A stretch of 64,000 nucleotides of DNA from JAIVJZ01 sp035645695 (GCA_035645695.1 DASQMC010000064.1:1-64000); one strand, 5' to 3'. Positions 34,709 through 43,910 are shown, counted from the first letter of the stretch. Numbers and translations are program-made. The notes: generated from the letters alone by a model not told the origin.

Positions 34709-36619
34709 ATGACTTTAGCCGAAACATTATTGAAGCAGTTAGAAAACCCTGCGTTGAGCCGCGACGAGCGGGTGCAACTTCAATGCCAAATAGCGGCGGA
34801 TTTCGAGCATAAAGGCGAGTATGAGTCGGCGCGTGAAGTGCTCACCGAGTTATGGCAGGGCGTCGGCGAACGTCCTGCACTAGAAGGACTATCCGAGTTG
34901 ACCGGCGCAGAGGTACTTTTGCGTGTGGGTGCGCTCTCCGGTCACTTAGGCAGTACCCATCAGATAGATAGATCACAAGAAACGGCCAAAGACTTAATCA
35001 GCGAAAGTATAACCCGTTTTGAATCTCTTGGAGAGGCCACTAAGGTAGCCACAGCGCAGAGCGAACTTGCTTTCTGCTATCGCCGCGCAGGGGCACATGA
35101 TGAGGCACGGGTACTTTATCATCAGGCACTACAGCGGCTTACTGACAGCAGCGAGACAGAACTGCGGGCTAAAATCCTCCTGCGCCTTGCAGTCGTCGAG
35201 TCGTATTGTGGCCGCTATAACGAGGCACTTCGCATCCTGACAGATTCAGCGGAGTTATTTGAGGAAAGCGTCAGCGATGCACTGAAAGGAAAATTCCATA
35301 ATGATCTTGCGCTGACCCTCATGTTCTTAGGCGAAGCCGAACACCGGCAAGATTATACAGACCGCGCCATTATCGAATACACAGCGGCATCGGTTTATTT
35401 CGAGCGGGCAGGCCATACCAGTTATTTCGCAGGCGCAGAAAACAATCTAGGACTCTTGCTTCATATCGTCGGGCGTCACGATGAAGCGTGTGAGCACCTT
35501 AACGCTGCACGGCGTTTATTCGCAGACTTGCAGGACAGGGGCAGAATCGCGCAAGTGGATGAGACGCGCGCTCGTGTCCTGTTAGCACAAGGCAAACTAC
35601 ACGCCGCCGAGAGCGCGATCCGCGAGTCCGTGCGCGTATTATCGAAAGGCGGCGAGCAGGCTTTACTAGCTGAAGCCCTCATCACGCAAGGCCGCGTCCT
35701 GTCGAAGCTCGGCAATTTCATCGAGTCGGTCAATACTTTGAGACGCGCGGCCGACCTTGCAGAGCAGGCCGGGGCGGTCGAAGATGCCGGACGCGCTTTG
35801 CTGTCGTTGATGGAGGAACACGCCGACCGCATCAATGAGCACGAACTTTTAGAGGCATACGAGCGCGCTCATCACTTGCTTAAAGAGACGCAGGATATGG
35901 AAACGATCTCGCGCCTGCGCGCCCGTGCTCTCCGCATTGTGTCTGAACGTCGCGTGGCCTTGTCACAAAGACGAGTCCGCAGCGTCGTAGATTTCTGGGC
36001 GAACTTCAATCTGAGTGAGAGGGTACGCAACTACGAAGCCAGATACGTGCGGCGTGCATTGATAGACGGAGAAGGCAGCGTCACGCGCGCCTCGCGCCTG
36101 CTCGGTTTTCCACACCACGGCACGCTCGCCGCGATGTTAGACAGAGAAGGCCGACACAAAGACCTCGCCTACTTACGCACCCCGCCCGAAACGCGCAGGC
36201 AGAGCATCATTAATCCAAGAAATCGCCGCCGCACGCGCACTAAAGCGCGCACGATCAATATTCTCTGCGTCGAAGATTATCAGGCAGTGGCCGAGGCTGT
36301 GAAAGAAACTTTAGAAGACTTAGGCTGGACGGTTGACCTATGCGCCGACGGGACGGAGGCCATGCGCAAGATTGAAAGCAAAGCGCGCTATCATCTGCTC
36401 ATCCTTGATAATCAGTTACCCGGCAAAGATGGTTTAGAGCTTGCACTCCGCGCGCGGCAGCTTCCACACCGGCGGCGCACACCGATCATTATGTTGTCGG
36501 CGAGCGACGTTGAGCAGGACGCGCTACGCGCGGGCGTCAATGCTTTCTTGCGGAAGCCTCAAGACATCAAGCGACTATCGGCCACGGTGATGCGCTTACT
36601 GACTAAAAATACTTCCTGA
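34709..36619 (+). CDS. TPR protein with Fis-like HTH and C-terminal receiver domain
   Basis: A 636-residue protein. Residues 1-410 are a run of TPR-like helix pairs (such as AELAFCYRRAGAHDEARVLYHQAL, and AENNLGLLLHIVGRHDEACEHL in shorter phrases). Residues about 440-490 resemble a Fis-type HTH: VRRALIDGEGSVTRASRLLG with FPHHGTLAAMLD. Residues about 515-636 are a receiver: NILCVEDYQ, the phospho-acceptor Asp in LLILDNQLPGKDG, the Ser in IIMLSAS, and the Lys in FLRKPQD. It has no kinase or output domain after the receiver. The TPR plus HTH makeup recalls RRNPP peptide-sensing regulators, but the receiver is an extra. ATG 34709 was chosen over TTG 34679. Confidence 0.88.
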   Translation: MTLAETLLKQLENPALSRDERVQLQCQIAADFEHKGEYESAREVLTELWQGVGERPALEGLSELTGAEVLLRVGALSGHLGSTHQIDRSQETAKDLISESITRFESLGEATKVATAQSELAFCYRRAGAHDEARVLYHQALQRLTDSSETELRAKILLRLAVVESYCGRYNEALRILTDSAELFEESVSDALKGKFHNDLALTLMFLGEAEHRQDYTDRAIIEYTAASVYFERAGHTSYFAGAENNLGLLLHIVGRHDEACEHLNAARRLFADLQDRGRIAQVDETRARVLLAQGKLHAAESAIRESVRVLSKGGEQALLAEALITQGRVLSKLGNFIESVNTLRRAADLAEQAGAVEDAGRALLSLMEEHADRINEHELLEAYERAHHLLKETQDMETISRLRARALRIVSERRVALSQRRVRSVVDFWANFNLSERVRNYEARYVRRALIDGEGSVTRASRLLGFPHHGTLAAMLDREGRHKDLAYLRTPPETRRQSIINPRNRRRTRTKARTINILCVEDYQAVAEAVKETLEDLGWTVDLCADGTEAMRKIESKARYHLLILDNQLPGKDGLELALRARQLPHRRRTPIIMLSASDVEQDALRAGVNAFLRKPQDIKRLSATVMRLLTKNTS

Positions 36620-36862
36620 TCGAAGGATGTTTGCGCTGACCGCGTGAGATTTTCGGGCGTTGACTTTTGTAGATAGCCTTCTCTGCTACCGAGTGCGGGC
36701 AGGCAGTGTAACGCGCGGACGCATTCATAAGAAAGCCGGAGCGAATAGGGAAGATAATTGAGACGGTCGCCCGCCTGCTTGCCACATCTGCATAGCATCC
36801 TTCATTGCCCGTATTTGCCATATTGAGTCCGGTCTATTTCTACCTGTAATATCCAATTCAAC

Positions 36863-38044
36863 TTATTTGCTAAAAAGCATCTTTTCTAATTTCTCACTCA
36901 CTGCTTGCTGCATTGAAGGCATGACATGTGAGTAAGTATCTAACGTTAAAGTGATGCTGGCATGCCCCAAACGCTCGCTAACGATTTTTGGATGCTCGTT
37001 AGCTGAAAGTAATAATGTCGCGCAGGTGTGGCGTAGATCATAGAGCCGGATGCTGTCGGGCAGCTTCGCGCGCCTTAGTGCTGGCTTAAAATGACGACTC
37101 AAAAGGTTGCGGGGCATGATCGGCGTTCCTTCACGGGTGGCGAAAACGAGATCATAATTTTGATAGTCTGCCCCAGCCTTTAATCGAGCTTCAGCCTGTC
37201 GCCGTTTATGTGAGATGAGAGCACGCACCACCGATACGGGCATAGGTATGCTGCGACGGCTGCGAGCAGTCTTAGGCGCGGTAAACGTCCAGCCGCCGCC
37301 TTTGCGATTCCAAACGAGGGCGCGCTGTACGGTTGCTATTCCCTTCTCTAAATCAATATCTTTCCATTGTAGGGCGAGATATTCTTCAGGGCGCATGCCC
37401 GTGGTGATTGCCAGTGAAAACAATGCGCTCAAACGATCCTCGCTTGCCGCCGTCAGAAAGCGCCCGGCTTCATCAGCCGTCATTGCCTTCATCTCTTTGC
37501 GACTCGCACGGGGAAGATCAACAGAGGCAGCCGGATTCTGCGAGAGCATAAGCCATTTTACAGCCTGTTTGAGAGCCGATGACAGAACAGCGTGAGTGTA
37601 GCGCACAGATCGCGCCGATAACCCTAAGCCATATGTGATGCTGGGTTGTGGCTCGTCTTCTTTTTTGAGCTTAGGGGCGGTCATGTGGCTGTAGAGGGCT
37701 TGAATATCAAGCGGGCGAATGTCTGACAACCGCTTTTTGCCGATGGCCGGTCGCACGTAACGTGTGAGCAATTCCGCATAGTGGACAAAGGTATGAGCGC
37801 GCAGCCGTGGCTTGGCTGCCGTTTGAAGCCAGCGATCAAGATACTCGTCAACCGTGAGGGGCGAAGATTCAACAAACGTGCCGGTACTCATTGCAGTGAG
37901 CGTCTTGCTAAGGTACGTCTCCGCGTCTTTCTTGTTGCCTTTGATCGTTTTGTTTAGGTAAGAACGCTTGCCATTTGTATCACGTCCCGTAAAGATACGA
38001 ACTACCCATGTTTTGTCGCCGCGTTTGATGATCTGTCCTGCCAT
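36863..38044 (-). CDS. int: Tyrosine recombinase integrase of the element
   Basis: A 393-residue phage-type integrase. The N-terminal AP2-like arm-binding domain shows KTWVVRIFTGRDTNGKRSYL, and a SAM-like core-binding domain follows (TVDEYLDRWLQ, LRAHTFVHYAELLTRYVRP). The catalytic residues are all there: Arg in TTGMRPEEYLAL, Lys in the beta hairpin (TFTAPKTARSRR), HxxR as LYDLRHTCATLLL in reverse order (Arg before His), His in LGHAS and Tyr in TLDTYSHV. It is expected to recombine tRNA-Lys attB with the element's attP. It lies 3.3 kb inside from attL, less typical than directly at the end. Confidence 0.95.
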   Translation of the reverse strand: MAGQIIKRGDKTWVVRIFTGRDTNGKRSYLNKTIKGNKKDAETYLSKTLTAMSTGTFVESSPLTVDEYLDRWLQTAAKPRLRAHTFVHYAELLTRYVRPAIGKKRLSDIRPLDIQALYSHMTAPKLKKEDEPQPSITYGLGLSARSVRYTHAVLSSALKQAVKWLMLSQNPAASVDLPRASRKEMKAMTADEAGRFLTAASEDRLSALFSLAITTGMRPEEYLALQWKDIDLEKGIATVQRALVWNRKGGGWTFTAPKTARSRRSIPMPVSVVRALISHKRRQAEARLKAGADYQNYDLVFATREGTPIMPRNLLSRHFKPALRRAKLPDSIRLYDLRHTCATLLLSANEHPKIVSERLGHASITLTLDTYSHVMPSMQQAVSEKLEKMLFSK

Positions 38045-38107
38045 TTTTTTATCCTCTGTGTGTTAGTGAAGCGTTTCGTTGTGACAACAAAACGCCTCAT
38101 ACGTTTG

Positions 38108-38347
38108 TTAGCAGTAAACCGGCTCATCTTCCGTTTCCGGCGTCATAGCAAGTTCAATATCAAATGCAGCGTCGCTTAGTGCTGCTGTCCACCGCGCGAA
38201 CGTCTCAAAATCAATCTCGTTGATATTCTCGATTGCAGCCATGCCGCACAGCACAAAGCGCACATCGCGTTGTGCCGATTGCAAATGCTTGTTAAGGGTC
38301 GCCGCATCTGTGGCTTGCTGCTCCATCAATCGTTTCGTTAAACTCAC
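38108..38347 (-). CDS. Small element protein, unknown function
   Basis: A 79-residue protein, mostly helical (LMEQQATDAATLNKHLQSAQ, FETFARWTAALSDAAFDIEL), with an acidic tail. GTG start at 38345-38347, supported by AAAGGAA 9 bp upstream. It sits between the integrase and the SWIM-like gene on the same strand. No family is recognised. Confidence 0.55.
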   Translation of the reverse strand: MSLTKRLMEQQATDAATLNKHLQSAQRDVRFVLCGMAAIENINEIDFETFARWTAALSDAAFDIELAMTPETEDEPVYC

Positions 38348-38426
38348 TGCATCAGTTCCTTTCTTAGCGGTTAGGGGTTGATAAACGGGGTTAGGAAGCG
38401 TTGCTGCGCTTTCCTAACCCTTCGCA

Positions 38427-38702
38427 TTAGCAGTTGACTGCTGCGCGTTCGGCGGCAAGTTGAATGTGAGCGGAGGCCGCTGCCGCGACGTGGTAACAGG
38501 CTTGCCCGCGCTCGCCAGCTTTGCAGGAACATGCGGCGAAGCGGCGACCGTCGCGCTTTGAACACTCAACGGTGTAAGTCGCGCCGGTCTGTTTGTTGAT
38601 GACCGTGTAAGAACCGAAAGTGTTGATGCGAACTAGCGGCTTAACCGTGCGCGCCTTGCTAATGGCTTTCTGAAGTTTATCGGCTGTCGTAAGTTGAATC
38701 AT
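38427..38702 (-). CDS. SWIM-type zinc-finger-like small protein
   Basis: A 91-residue protein. The core is SYTVINKQTGATYTVECSK followed by FAACSCKAGERGQACYHVAA, the CxC(n)CxH pattern of a SWIM zinc finger, here alone in a short protein. SWIM domains bind DNA or proteins. It begins the leftward transcript that runs towards the integrase, and its start is 123 bp from the divergent XRE gene with two operator-like palindromes between. It could act in excision or regulation of the element. Confidence 0.75.
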   Translation of the reverse strand: MIQLTTADKLQKAISKARTVKPLVRINTFGSYTVINKQTGATYTVECSKRDGRRFAACSCKAGERGQACYHVAAAASAHIQLAAERAAVNC

Positions 38703-38744
38703 GGTCTGATGCCTCTCAAGTTGTGAATTGCTAACCTGAGAAGA

Positions 38745-38788
38745 ATATTACTATGGATAGTAATATCTGTCAATAGTAATAATACTAT
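38745..38788. promoter_or_regulatory. Twin palindromic operators with ATAGTA half-sites
   Basis: Site 1, 38745-38766: arms ATATTACTAT and ATAGTAATAT with GG in the centre, a perfect palindrome. Site 2, 38773-38788: ATAGTA and TACTAT with ATAA in the centre. The centres are 25 bp apart. They lie in an AT-rich stretch between the divergent SWIM-like and XRE genes, so they are the likely operators of the XRE protein. Confidence 0.75.
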
Positions 38789-38824
38789 CTTGCATAATAT
38801 TTCTTTCGGCTGTAATATGCGGGC

Positions 38825-39043
38825 ATGGTCATAACAACACGCATCAAGGAACTAGCTGAGAAGCGCGGCATCACCAATGCTTACCAGTTGCAAAAGGCAG
38901 CAGAGTTGCCGCCGAGCATGGCAGCGCGGTTGTTTAAGGATGAGGTGGATATGATTGCCTTGAGGACAATTAGCACACTTTGCCGTGCGCTAAAATGTAA
39001 GCCCGGAGAGTTATTCAAGTATGAAGCGGACGAAATAAAATAA
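38825..39043 (+). CDS. Small XRE-family HTH regulator
   Basis: A 72-residue Cro-like protein. RIKELAEKRGITNAYQLQKA and MAARLFKDEVDMIALRTI are the HTH, followed by LCRALKCKPGELFKYE, a standard end of this group. It lies 45 bp upstream of the restriction-methylase gene on the same strand. By position it could be a controller protein timing methylase and nuclease expression, acting through the twin palindromes just upstream. Confidence 0.9.
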   Translation: MVITTRIKELAEKRGITNAYQLQKAAELPPSMAARLFKDEVDMIALRTISTLCRALKCKPGELFKYEADEIK

Positions 39044-39088
39044 CCTTGTGGCCTCTTCGATTCTCACACCGCTCTAACACATAGCGAT

Positions 39089-42000
39089 ATGGATACTCTC
39101 AATCTCAAACCCTCGCATAAGGCTGTTACTACCTACTATCAAGAGTTAGAGGCATACGCGCGGCTTGGCGTGACTCATGAAACGGCTGTGCGTGATGCTT
39201 TTCAAGCGTTGCTTAAAGTGTGCTGTTCGCAGGCTGGCCTAACCTTTGTCGGCGAATGGAAGATCAAGCGTAAAGGTCGTCATCCTTTAAGCGTTGATGG
39301 TGCAATGGTCGGGTTTGACGAGTTGGCGCGCGGCTACTGGGAAGCGAAAGACGAACACGACGATTTAGCAAAAGAAGTCAAAGCGAAATTTGCGATTGGC
39401 TACCCGAAAGACAACATCATCTTTCAATCGCCAGCGCGAGCGATTTTGTATCAAAACGGGCGGCAAGTTTTAGATGAAGACATTACACGGCCGGAAGCAT
39501 TAGTTGGAACGCTGAAACAGTTTTTTGAGTATCGTGCGCCGCAAATTGCAAAATGGGAAGAGGCCGCCGCGAAGTTTCAGGAGCGCGTACCAGAGTTAGC
39601 AGAGTCAGTTATTAAGTTAATTGAGCGCGAGCGTAAGACTAACAAGAAATTCATCGCCGCGTTTGCGGACTTCTCTAACATCGCTCGCGCAAGTATCAAT
39701 CCGAACATTTCAGACGTAACAGTTGAAGAGATGTTGATTCAGCATCTTTTAACTGAACGTATCTTTCGCAACGTCTTTGATAATCCAGACTTTGCAAATA
39801 ACAATATTATTGCTGTTGAGATTGAAAAGGTCATTCGCGTGCTGACCTCGCAGACTTTCAGCCGCGCGGAGTTTTTGAAGAGTAATGATTACTTCTACCG
39901 CGCGCTCGAAGAAACCGCCGCAACGATTGACGACTTTTCGCAAAAGCAGAGTTTCTTAAACAGCGTCTATGAACGCTTCTTTCAGGGTTTCTCTGTCAAG
40001 ATCGCAGACACGCACGGCATCGTTTATACGCCGCAGCCTATTGTCAATTTCATGGTCAAGAGCGTGGAAGATATTTTGCAGCAAGAGTTCAGCAAGAGTT
40101 TGGGTGACGCGGGCGTGCATGTTCTTGACCCATTCGTTGGCACAGGTAATTTTATGATCCGCGTGATGCAAGAAATTAAGCGCACACGGTTGCAGGAGAA
40201 GTATGCGAGCGAGTTGCATTGCAACGAAGTGATGTTGCTTCCTTACTATATCGCTTCGATGAACATTGAACACACTTTTTACGATATAACTAATACATAT
40301 CAGCCTTTTGAGGGCATCTGCTTTGTAGACACTTTTGAGTTAGCAGAGAGCAGGCAGGGGGGATTGTTTACTGAAGAGAATACGGCGCGCATTGAAAAGC
40401 AGAAGCGGCAAAAACTGTTCGTTATTATTGGCAATCCGCCATACAACGCGAAGCAAGAACGCGAGGACGACAATAACAAAAACCGTAAATACCCAGCAAT
40501 AGATAAACGCATTGCGGAGACTTATATAAAAGACTCAAAAGCTACGCTTCGTAATAAATTACGCGACCCTTACGTAAGAGCGATTCGTTTGGCAACAGAT
40601 AAGATCGCAGAAAACGGTGAAGGCATCATTGCGCTCGTCACTAACAATAGTTTTATGGATGAGACTCAATTTGATGGTATGCGTAAACACCTTGTTGGAG
40701 ACTTCTCAAAAATTATACACATCAACTTGAAGGGTAATGCTCGCACAACAGGAGAGAGACGGCGGCAGGAAGGTGGCAACATTTTCTCTGATTTAGTGCG
40801 TGTTGGAATTGGAATTACTTTTTTCATCAAGAAGCACGACGAACAAGAAATGCCCGCCAATATTTTAGTTCATGATGTGGACGATTATCTTAAAGAGAAA
40901 GAGAAAACGAAGTTTCTTGTAGATGCTTCTAGCTACCTTAATGTTAATTTCGAGAAGGCAGAACTTAACAACAAAAATGCTTTTGTGTATGGGAATGCAG
41001 ACAACGACTTTGCGCTGTTGCTTCCTTTAGGAACAAAGGAGGCGAAGCGGAACTCAAAAGGTGTCGCCGATGTTGTTTTCAAAAATTACACTCTTGGTAT
41101 TTCATCAAACCGGGATGCGGTTGTTTATGACTTCAATGAGCAAGATTTAGCAAACAGAGTGGAGCGGTTCTGCGACGATTACAATGCTGAAGTAGTCCGT
41201 TACCGCCTAAAGGGTAAGCCAAAAGATATTGATAGTTTTCTCAATAAGGACACTATCAAATGGAGTCGCAACCTTAAAAGGGATTTACGAAGCGGTAAGT
41301 TTCTGACTTTTGATGCCTCTCATATTCGGGTAAGTTTGTATCGCCCGTATACAAAAAGGTTTTTATATTTTGATCACATAATCATTGATGAACGTGGTCA
41401 AGTAGATCGACTATTTCCTAACATGGATACTGAAAACGAAAATCGCGCCATCGCGATAACAGGGCATGCACAAACAGCATTTATAGTACAAATGCTTTCG
41501 TGTATACCGTGTCTGGATGTTGGTGGGCGGCCAACCCAATGCTTCCCGCTTTATACATACAACGAAGACGGCACTAATCGCCGCGAGAACATCACCGATT
41601 GGGCTTTAGCGCAGTTCCACACGCAGTATAACATCAAGTCAATCTCTAAACTCGACATCTTCCACTACGTTTACGCACTGCTTCATCATCCGACATACCG
41701 CGCAACTTACGCCGCCAACCTTAAACGCGAGTTGCCACGCATCCCGTTTGTCACCAGCCCTGAAGATTTCCGCGTCTTCGTTAAAGCCGGTCAACGTCTC
41801 GCCGACTTGCACGTTAATTATGAATCGCAGCCAGAGTACAAGCTAGAGCACGTCGAAAACAAGGACGCTGCGCTAGATTGGCGCGTTGAAAGAATGAAAC
41901 TGTCGAAAGATAAAACTTCGATTGTCTATAACGACTTTCTCACGCTCGAAGGCATCCCCCCTGAAGCCTTTGAATACCGTCTTGGCAATCGTTCCGCACT

Positions 42001-42172
42001 AGAATGGATTATTGACCAGTACCAAGTATCAACGGACAAGCGTAGCGGCATCACGAATGATCCGAACCGGGCTGACGAACCAGACTACATTGTTAAGCTC
42101 ATTTGTAAGGTAACGACTGTTAGCGTTGATACCGTGAAGATCGTGAGCAATCTTCCCGCACTCCAATTATAG
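39089..42172 (+). CDS. Single-chain restriction endonuclease / N6-adenine methyltransferase
   Basis: A 1027-residue enzyme. The N-terminus carries a PD-(D/E)xK nuclease pattern: Asp70 in LSVDGAM and Glu85-x-Lys87 in YWEAKDE. A helical region leads to the gamma-type N6-adenine methylase, with motif I DPFVGTGNF (347-355) and catalytic NPPY (449-452). The remaining 550 residues contain ITDWALAQFHTQYN and IPFVTSPEDFR and look like the target-recognition half seen in type ISP and type IIG enzymes. There is no helicase between nuclease and methylase, so type IIG-like action is the better guess. The recognition site cannot be read. It protects the element or host against other DNA. Confidence 0.88.
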   Translation: MDTLNLKPSHKAVTTYYQELEAYARLGVTHETAVRDAFQALLKVCCSQAGLTFVGEWKIKRKGRHPLSVDGAMVGFDELARGYWEAKDEHDDLAKEVKAKFAIGYPKDNIIFQSPARAILYQNGRQVLDEDITRPEALVGTLKQFFEYRAPQIAKWEEAAAKFQERVPELAESVIKLIERERKTNKKFIAAFADFSNIARASINPNISDVTVEEMLIQHLLTERIFRNVFDNPDFANNNIIAVEIEKVIRVLTSQTFSRAEFLKSNDYFYRALEETAATIDDFSQKQSFLNSVYERFFQGFSVKIADTHGIVYTPQPIVNFMVKSVEDILQQEFSKSLGDAGVHVLDPFVGTGNFMIRVMQEIKRTRLQEKYASELHCNEVMLLPYYIASMNIEHTFYDITNTYQPFEGICFVDTFELAESRQGGLFTEENTARIEKQKRQKLFVIIGNPPYNAKQEREDDNNKNRKYPAIDKRIAETYIKDSKATLRNKLRDPYVRAIRLATDKIAENGEGIIALVTNNSFMDETQFDGMRKHLVGDFSKIIHINLKGNARTTGERRRQEGGNIFSDLVRVGIGITFFIKKHDEQEMPANILVHDVDDYLKEKEKTKFLVDASSYLNVNFEKAELNNKNAFVYGNADNDFALLLPLGTKEAKRNSKGVADVVFKNYTLGISSNRDAVVYDFNEQDLANRVERFCDDYNAEVVRYRLKGKPKDIDSFLNKDTIKWSRNLKRDLRSGKFLTFDASHIRVSLYRPYTKRFLYFDHIIIDERGQVDRLFPNMDTENENRAIAITGHAQTAFIVQMLSCIPCLDVGGRPTQCFPLYTYNEDGTNRRENITDWALAQFHTQYNIKSISKLDIFHYVYALLHHPTYRATYAANLKRELPRIPFVTSPEDFRVFVKAGQRLADLHVNYESQPEYKLEHVENKDAALDWRVERMKLSKDKTSIVYNDFLTLEGIPPEAFEYRLGNRSALEWIIDQYQVSTDKRSGITNDPNRADEPDYIVKLICKVTTVSVDTVKIVSNLPALQL

Positions 42173-42198
42173 AAATCCATCCAAAGTATTATCTCATT

Positions 42199-42978
42199 AT
42201 GTTAGTTTACAAATACGTACACCCGGACAGAGTAGATATTTTAGAAAATGGCACTATCCGCTTTACACAGCCGTATGCCTTGAACGATCCGTTTGATTCT
42301 AATCCTAACTACAATCTATTTAGGGAGTCAGTGAGAAAGCGCACCCAAGCATTACTCAATGATCAGGGCAAGCATTTGAGCGCGTTTCATTATGCTACTG
42401 CACAATTCTTTATATTAGATCAATCAAAGCATTACCTTGAAGAAATGAAGCGTAAGTTGAATGATGATTTCGCAATTTTGAGCCTTACCCAAAATAAGAA
42501 TAATTTACTTATGTGGTCGCACTATGCGGACTCGCATCGGGGTTTCGTACTTGGGTTTGATTCGGATCATCACTTCTTTAGTAAAGAACCGCCTCGCGTT
42601 ATGACGCCGCTTACTGAAGTAAAATATTCTGACCAGAGACCTATTGTTCCCGTCTTTGAGGAAGCCACATCACAGGATGTTGCTAATATTTTATTCTTCA
42701 CCAAGAGTAAGCATTGGGAATATGAAGAAGAAAAGAGGATGCTCGCAAAGCCTACAGCAGCTACTAACAAAGTAGAGGTAAAGGGTAGCTTTGACATCTA
42801 TCTGTATAAATTTCCTCCTGAGATTTTAAAAGAAGTGATATTCGGTTGTTTGATGTCGTTAGAGTTGAAAAAGAGGATAGCAGCCATCACTAAAAATAAA
42901 TTCAAAGACGTTTTATTAAATGAGGCACAACTAAATGACAAAGAATTTGATCTAAAGATAACCTCATATCACCATTAG
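42199..42978 (+). CDS. DUF2971 family protein
   Basis: A 259-residue protein. YKYVHPDRVDILENGTIRFT at the start, FAILSLTQNKNNLLMWSHYA and HRGFVLGFD in the middle, and HWEYEEEKRML are the DUF2971 hallmarks. The family has no proven biochemical role but is common in defence islands. It starts 26 bp after the restriction-methylase, so they form one operon. Low GC matches the element. Confidence 0.85.
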   Translation: MLVYKYVHPDRVDILENGTIRFTQPYALNDPFDSNPNYNLFRESVRKRTQALLNDQGKHLSAFHYATAQFFILDQSKHYLEEMKRKLNDDFAILSLTQNKNNLLMWSHYADSHRGFVLGFDSDHHFFSKEPPRVMTPLTEVKYSDQRPIVPVFEEATSQDVANILFFTKSKHWEYEEEKRMLAKPTAATNKVEVKGSFDIYLYKFPPEILKEVIFGCLMSLELKKRIAAITKNKFKDVLLNEAQLNDKEFDLKITSYHH

Positions 42979-43063
42979 GAATTTATATCTTTAATGAGTT
43001 CAAGCTACTCGCCGTTTTGGGTTCACCTTTGATAGTGCATTACGAAGGCGACGCCCTGCCTCA

Positions 43064-43201
43064 TCACGAATCAATATGACAGCCGCCGCGCTCTCCGTCC
43101 ATGAGGTCTTCCATGTGCTCTATCGCGGAGTTCATAGCCTTGACAGCTAAACGCGCTTCAACTCTTGCAGCGAGTAAATCCCTTAGCTCATCATCAGTCA
43201 T
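43064..43201 (-). CDS. Very small acidic helical protein (putative)
   Basis: A 45-residue frame: MTDDELRDLLAARVEARLAV, then KAMNSAIEHMEDLMDGERGG and CHIDS. It is amphipathic-helical and acidic. GACGAAGAA before the ATG is a fair ribosome site. It would be the last gene in the leftward run from the prim-pol. Coding status is uncertain because of the size. Confidence 0.4.
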   Translation of the reverse strand: MTDDELRDLLAARVEARLAVKAMNSAIEHMEDLMDGERGGCHIDS

Positions 43202-43292
43202 TTCTTCGTCACCCGTTTCTTTGCACTTGGCAGCTTATAACGCTCAGCACAATATCTAGGCGTCCGACTTGGGAAAAGGAAGAGATGGGCGA

Positions 43293-43901
43293 TCAAGCTG
43301 TGACAGCCTTTAGCGTTCGCATGTTGTTGACTCTGCGCGCCGCACCCGCCGCGTCTGCGCGAGCCTCAAGTAACCGTGTAGCCTCTGCCATCATCCGAAA
43401 CCTTGAGAGCGTTTCGACCGCCCGCGCGTATCGTCTTTGTGCGAGTATCAAACGCTTCTCTGTAAACTCAAGCCACTTGATGCTGTTGCCTGTCGCGCGA
43501 TGTGCTGCCGAGTAATAGACCTCCATCACGGCAAGCCGCACCCAACAGACCGCCGCGTGTTCTATCAAAGTCTGCTCCATCATCGGCGCATCGTCGTGGC
43601 CGGAGTCAGACAGGAAATCAATCGCCTGCTGCTGCCAGATAGTCGGGATCGCGCCGCCCATCAGTTTCGGAGCGTCCACGTCCACTACAACAAACAACGC
43701 GGCTTCAAGCGGGTTTCTAACTCTTTTCTCACGCCAGAAATTAAAGCCTGCTTTGCGGCAATCCTCGACCACATCACGGAAGGCTTTCACCGCAACCGGC
43801 GAAGCGGTCTGGCTGTTCGCCGCGTTGAGTAGCTTGTTAAAGAGCGTCCACATGCGCGCTTCTTTTTCTTCCGGCGTCTCGACCTTTTTCTGTTTCTTCA
43901 T
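43293..43901 (-). CDS. Element protein, paralogue of the adjacent gene (downstream copy)
   Basis: A 202-residue protein of unknown function, mostly helical. It shares a C-terminal half with its upstream neighbour: here IEHAAVCWVRLAVMEVYYS, EKRLILAQRRYARAVETLSR and FRMMAEATRLLEAR. The start is 9 bp after the stop of the paralogue, with GAGGTCATGAG before the ATG. The pair plus the gene at 44458 form one operon. Confidence 0.7.
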   Translation of the reverse strand: MKKQKKVETPEEKEARMWTLFNKLLNAANSQTASPVAVKAFRDVVEDCRKAGFNFWREKRVRNPLEAALFVVVDVDAPKLMGGAIPTIWQQQAIDFLSDSGHDDAPMMEQTLIEHAAVCWVRLAVMEVYYSAAHRATGNSIKWLEFTEKRLILAQRRYARAVETLSRFRMMAEATRLLEARADAAGAARRVNNMRTLKAVTA

Positions 43902-43910
43902 CTCATGACC

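Noticed and set aside
36603..36821. Short minus-strand frames after the TPR-receiver gene
   Set aside because: They overlap each other, lack ribosome sites and have no motifs; the 243-bp gap is called empty.
43165..43515. Plus-strand frame at the end of the paralogue operon
   Set aside because: It is antisense to the 202-residue element gene and has no ribosome site or motif.
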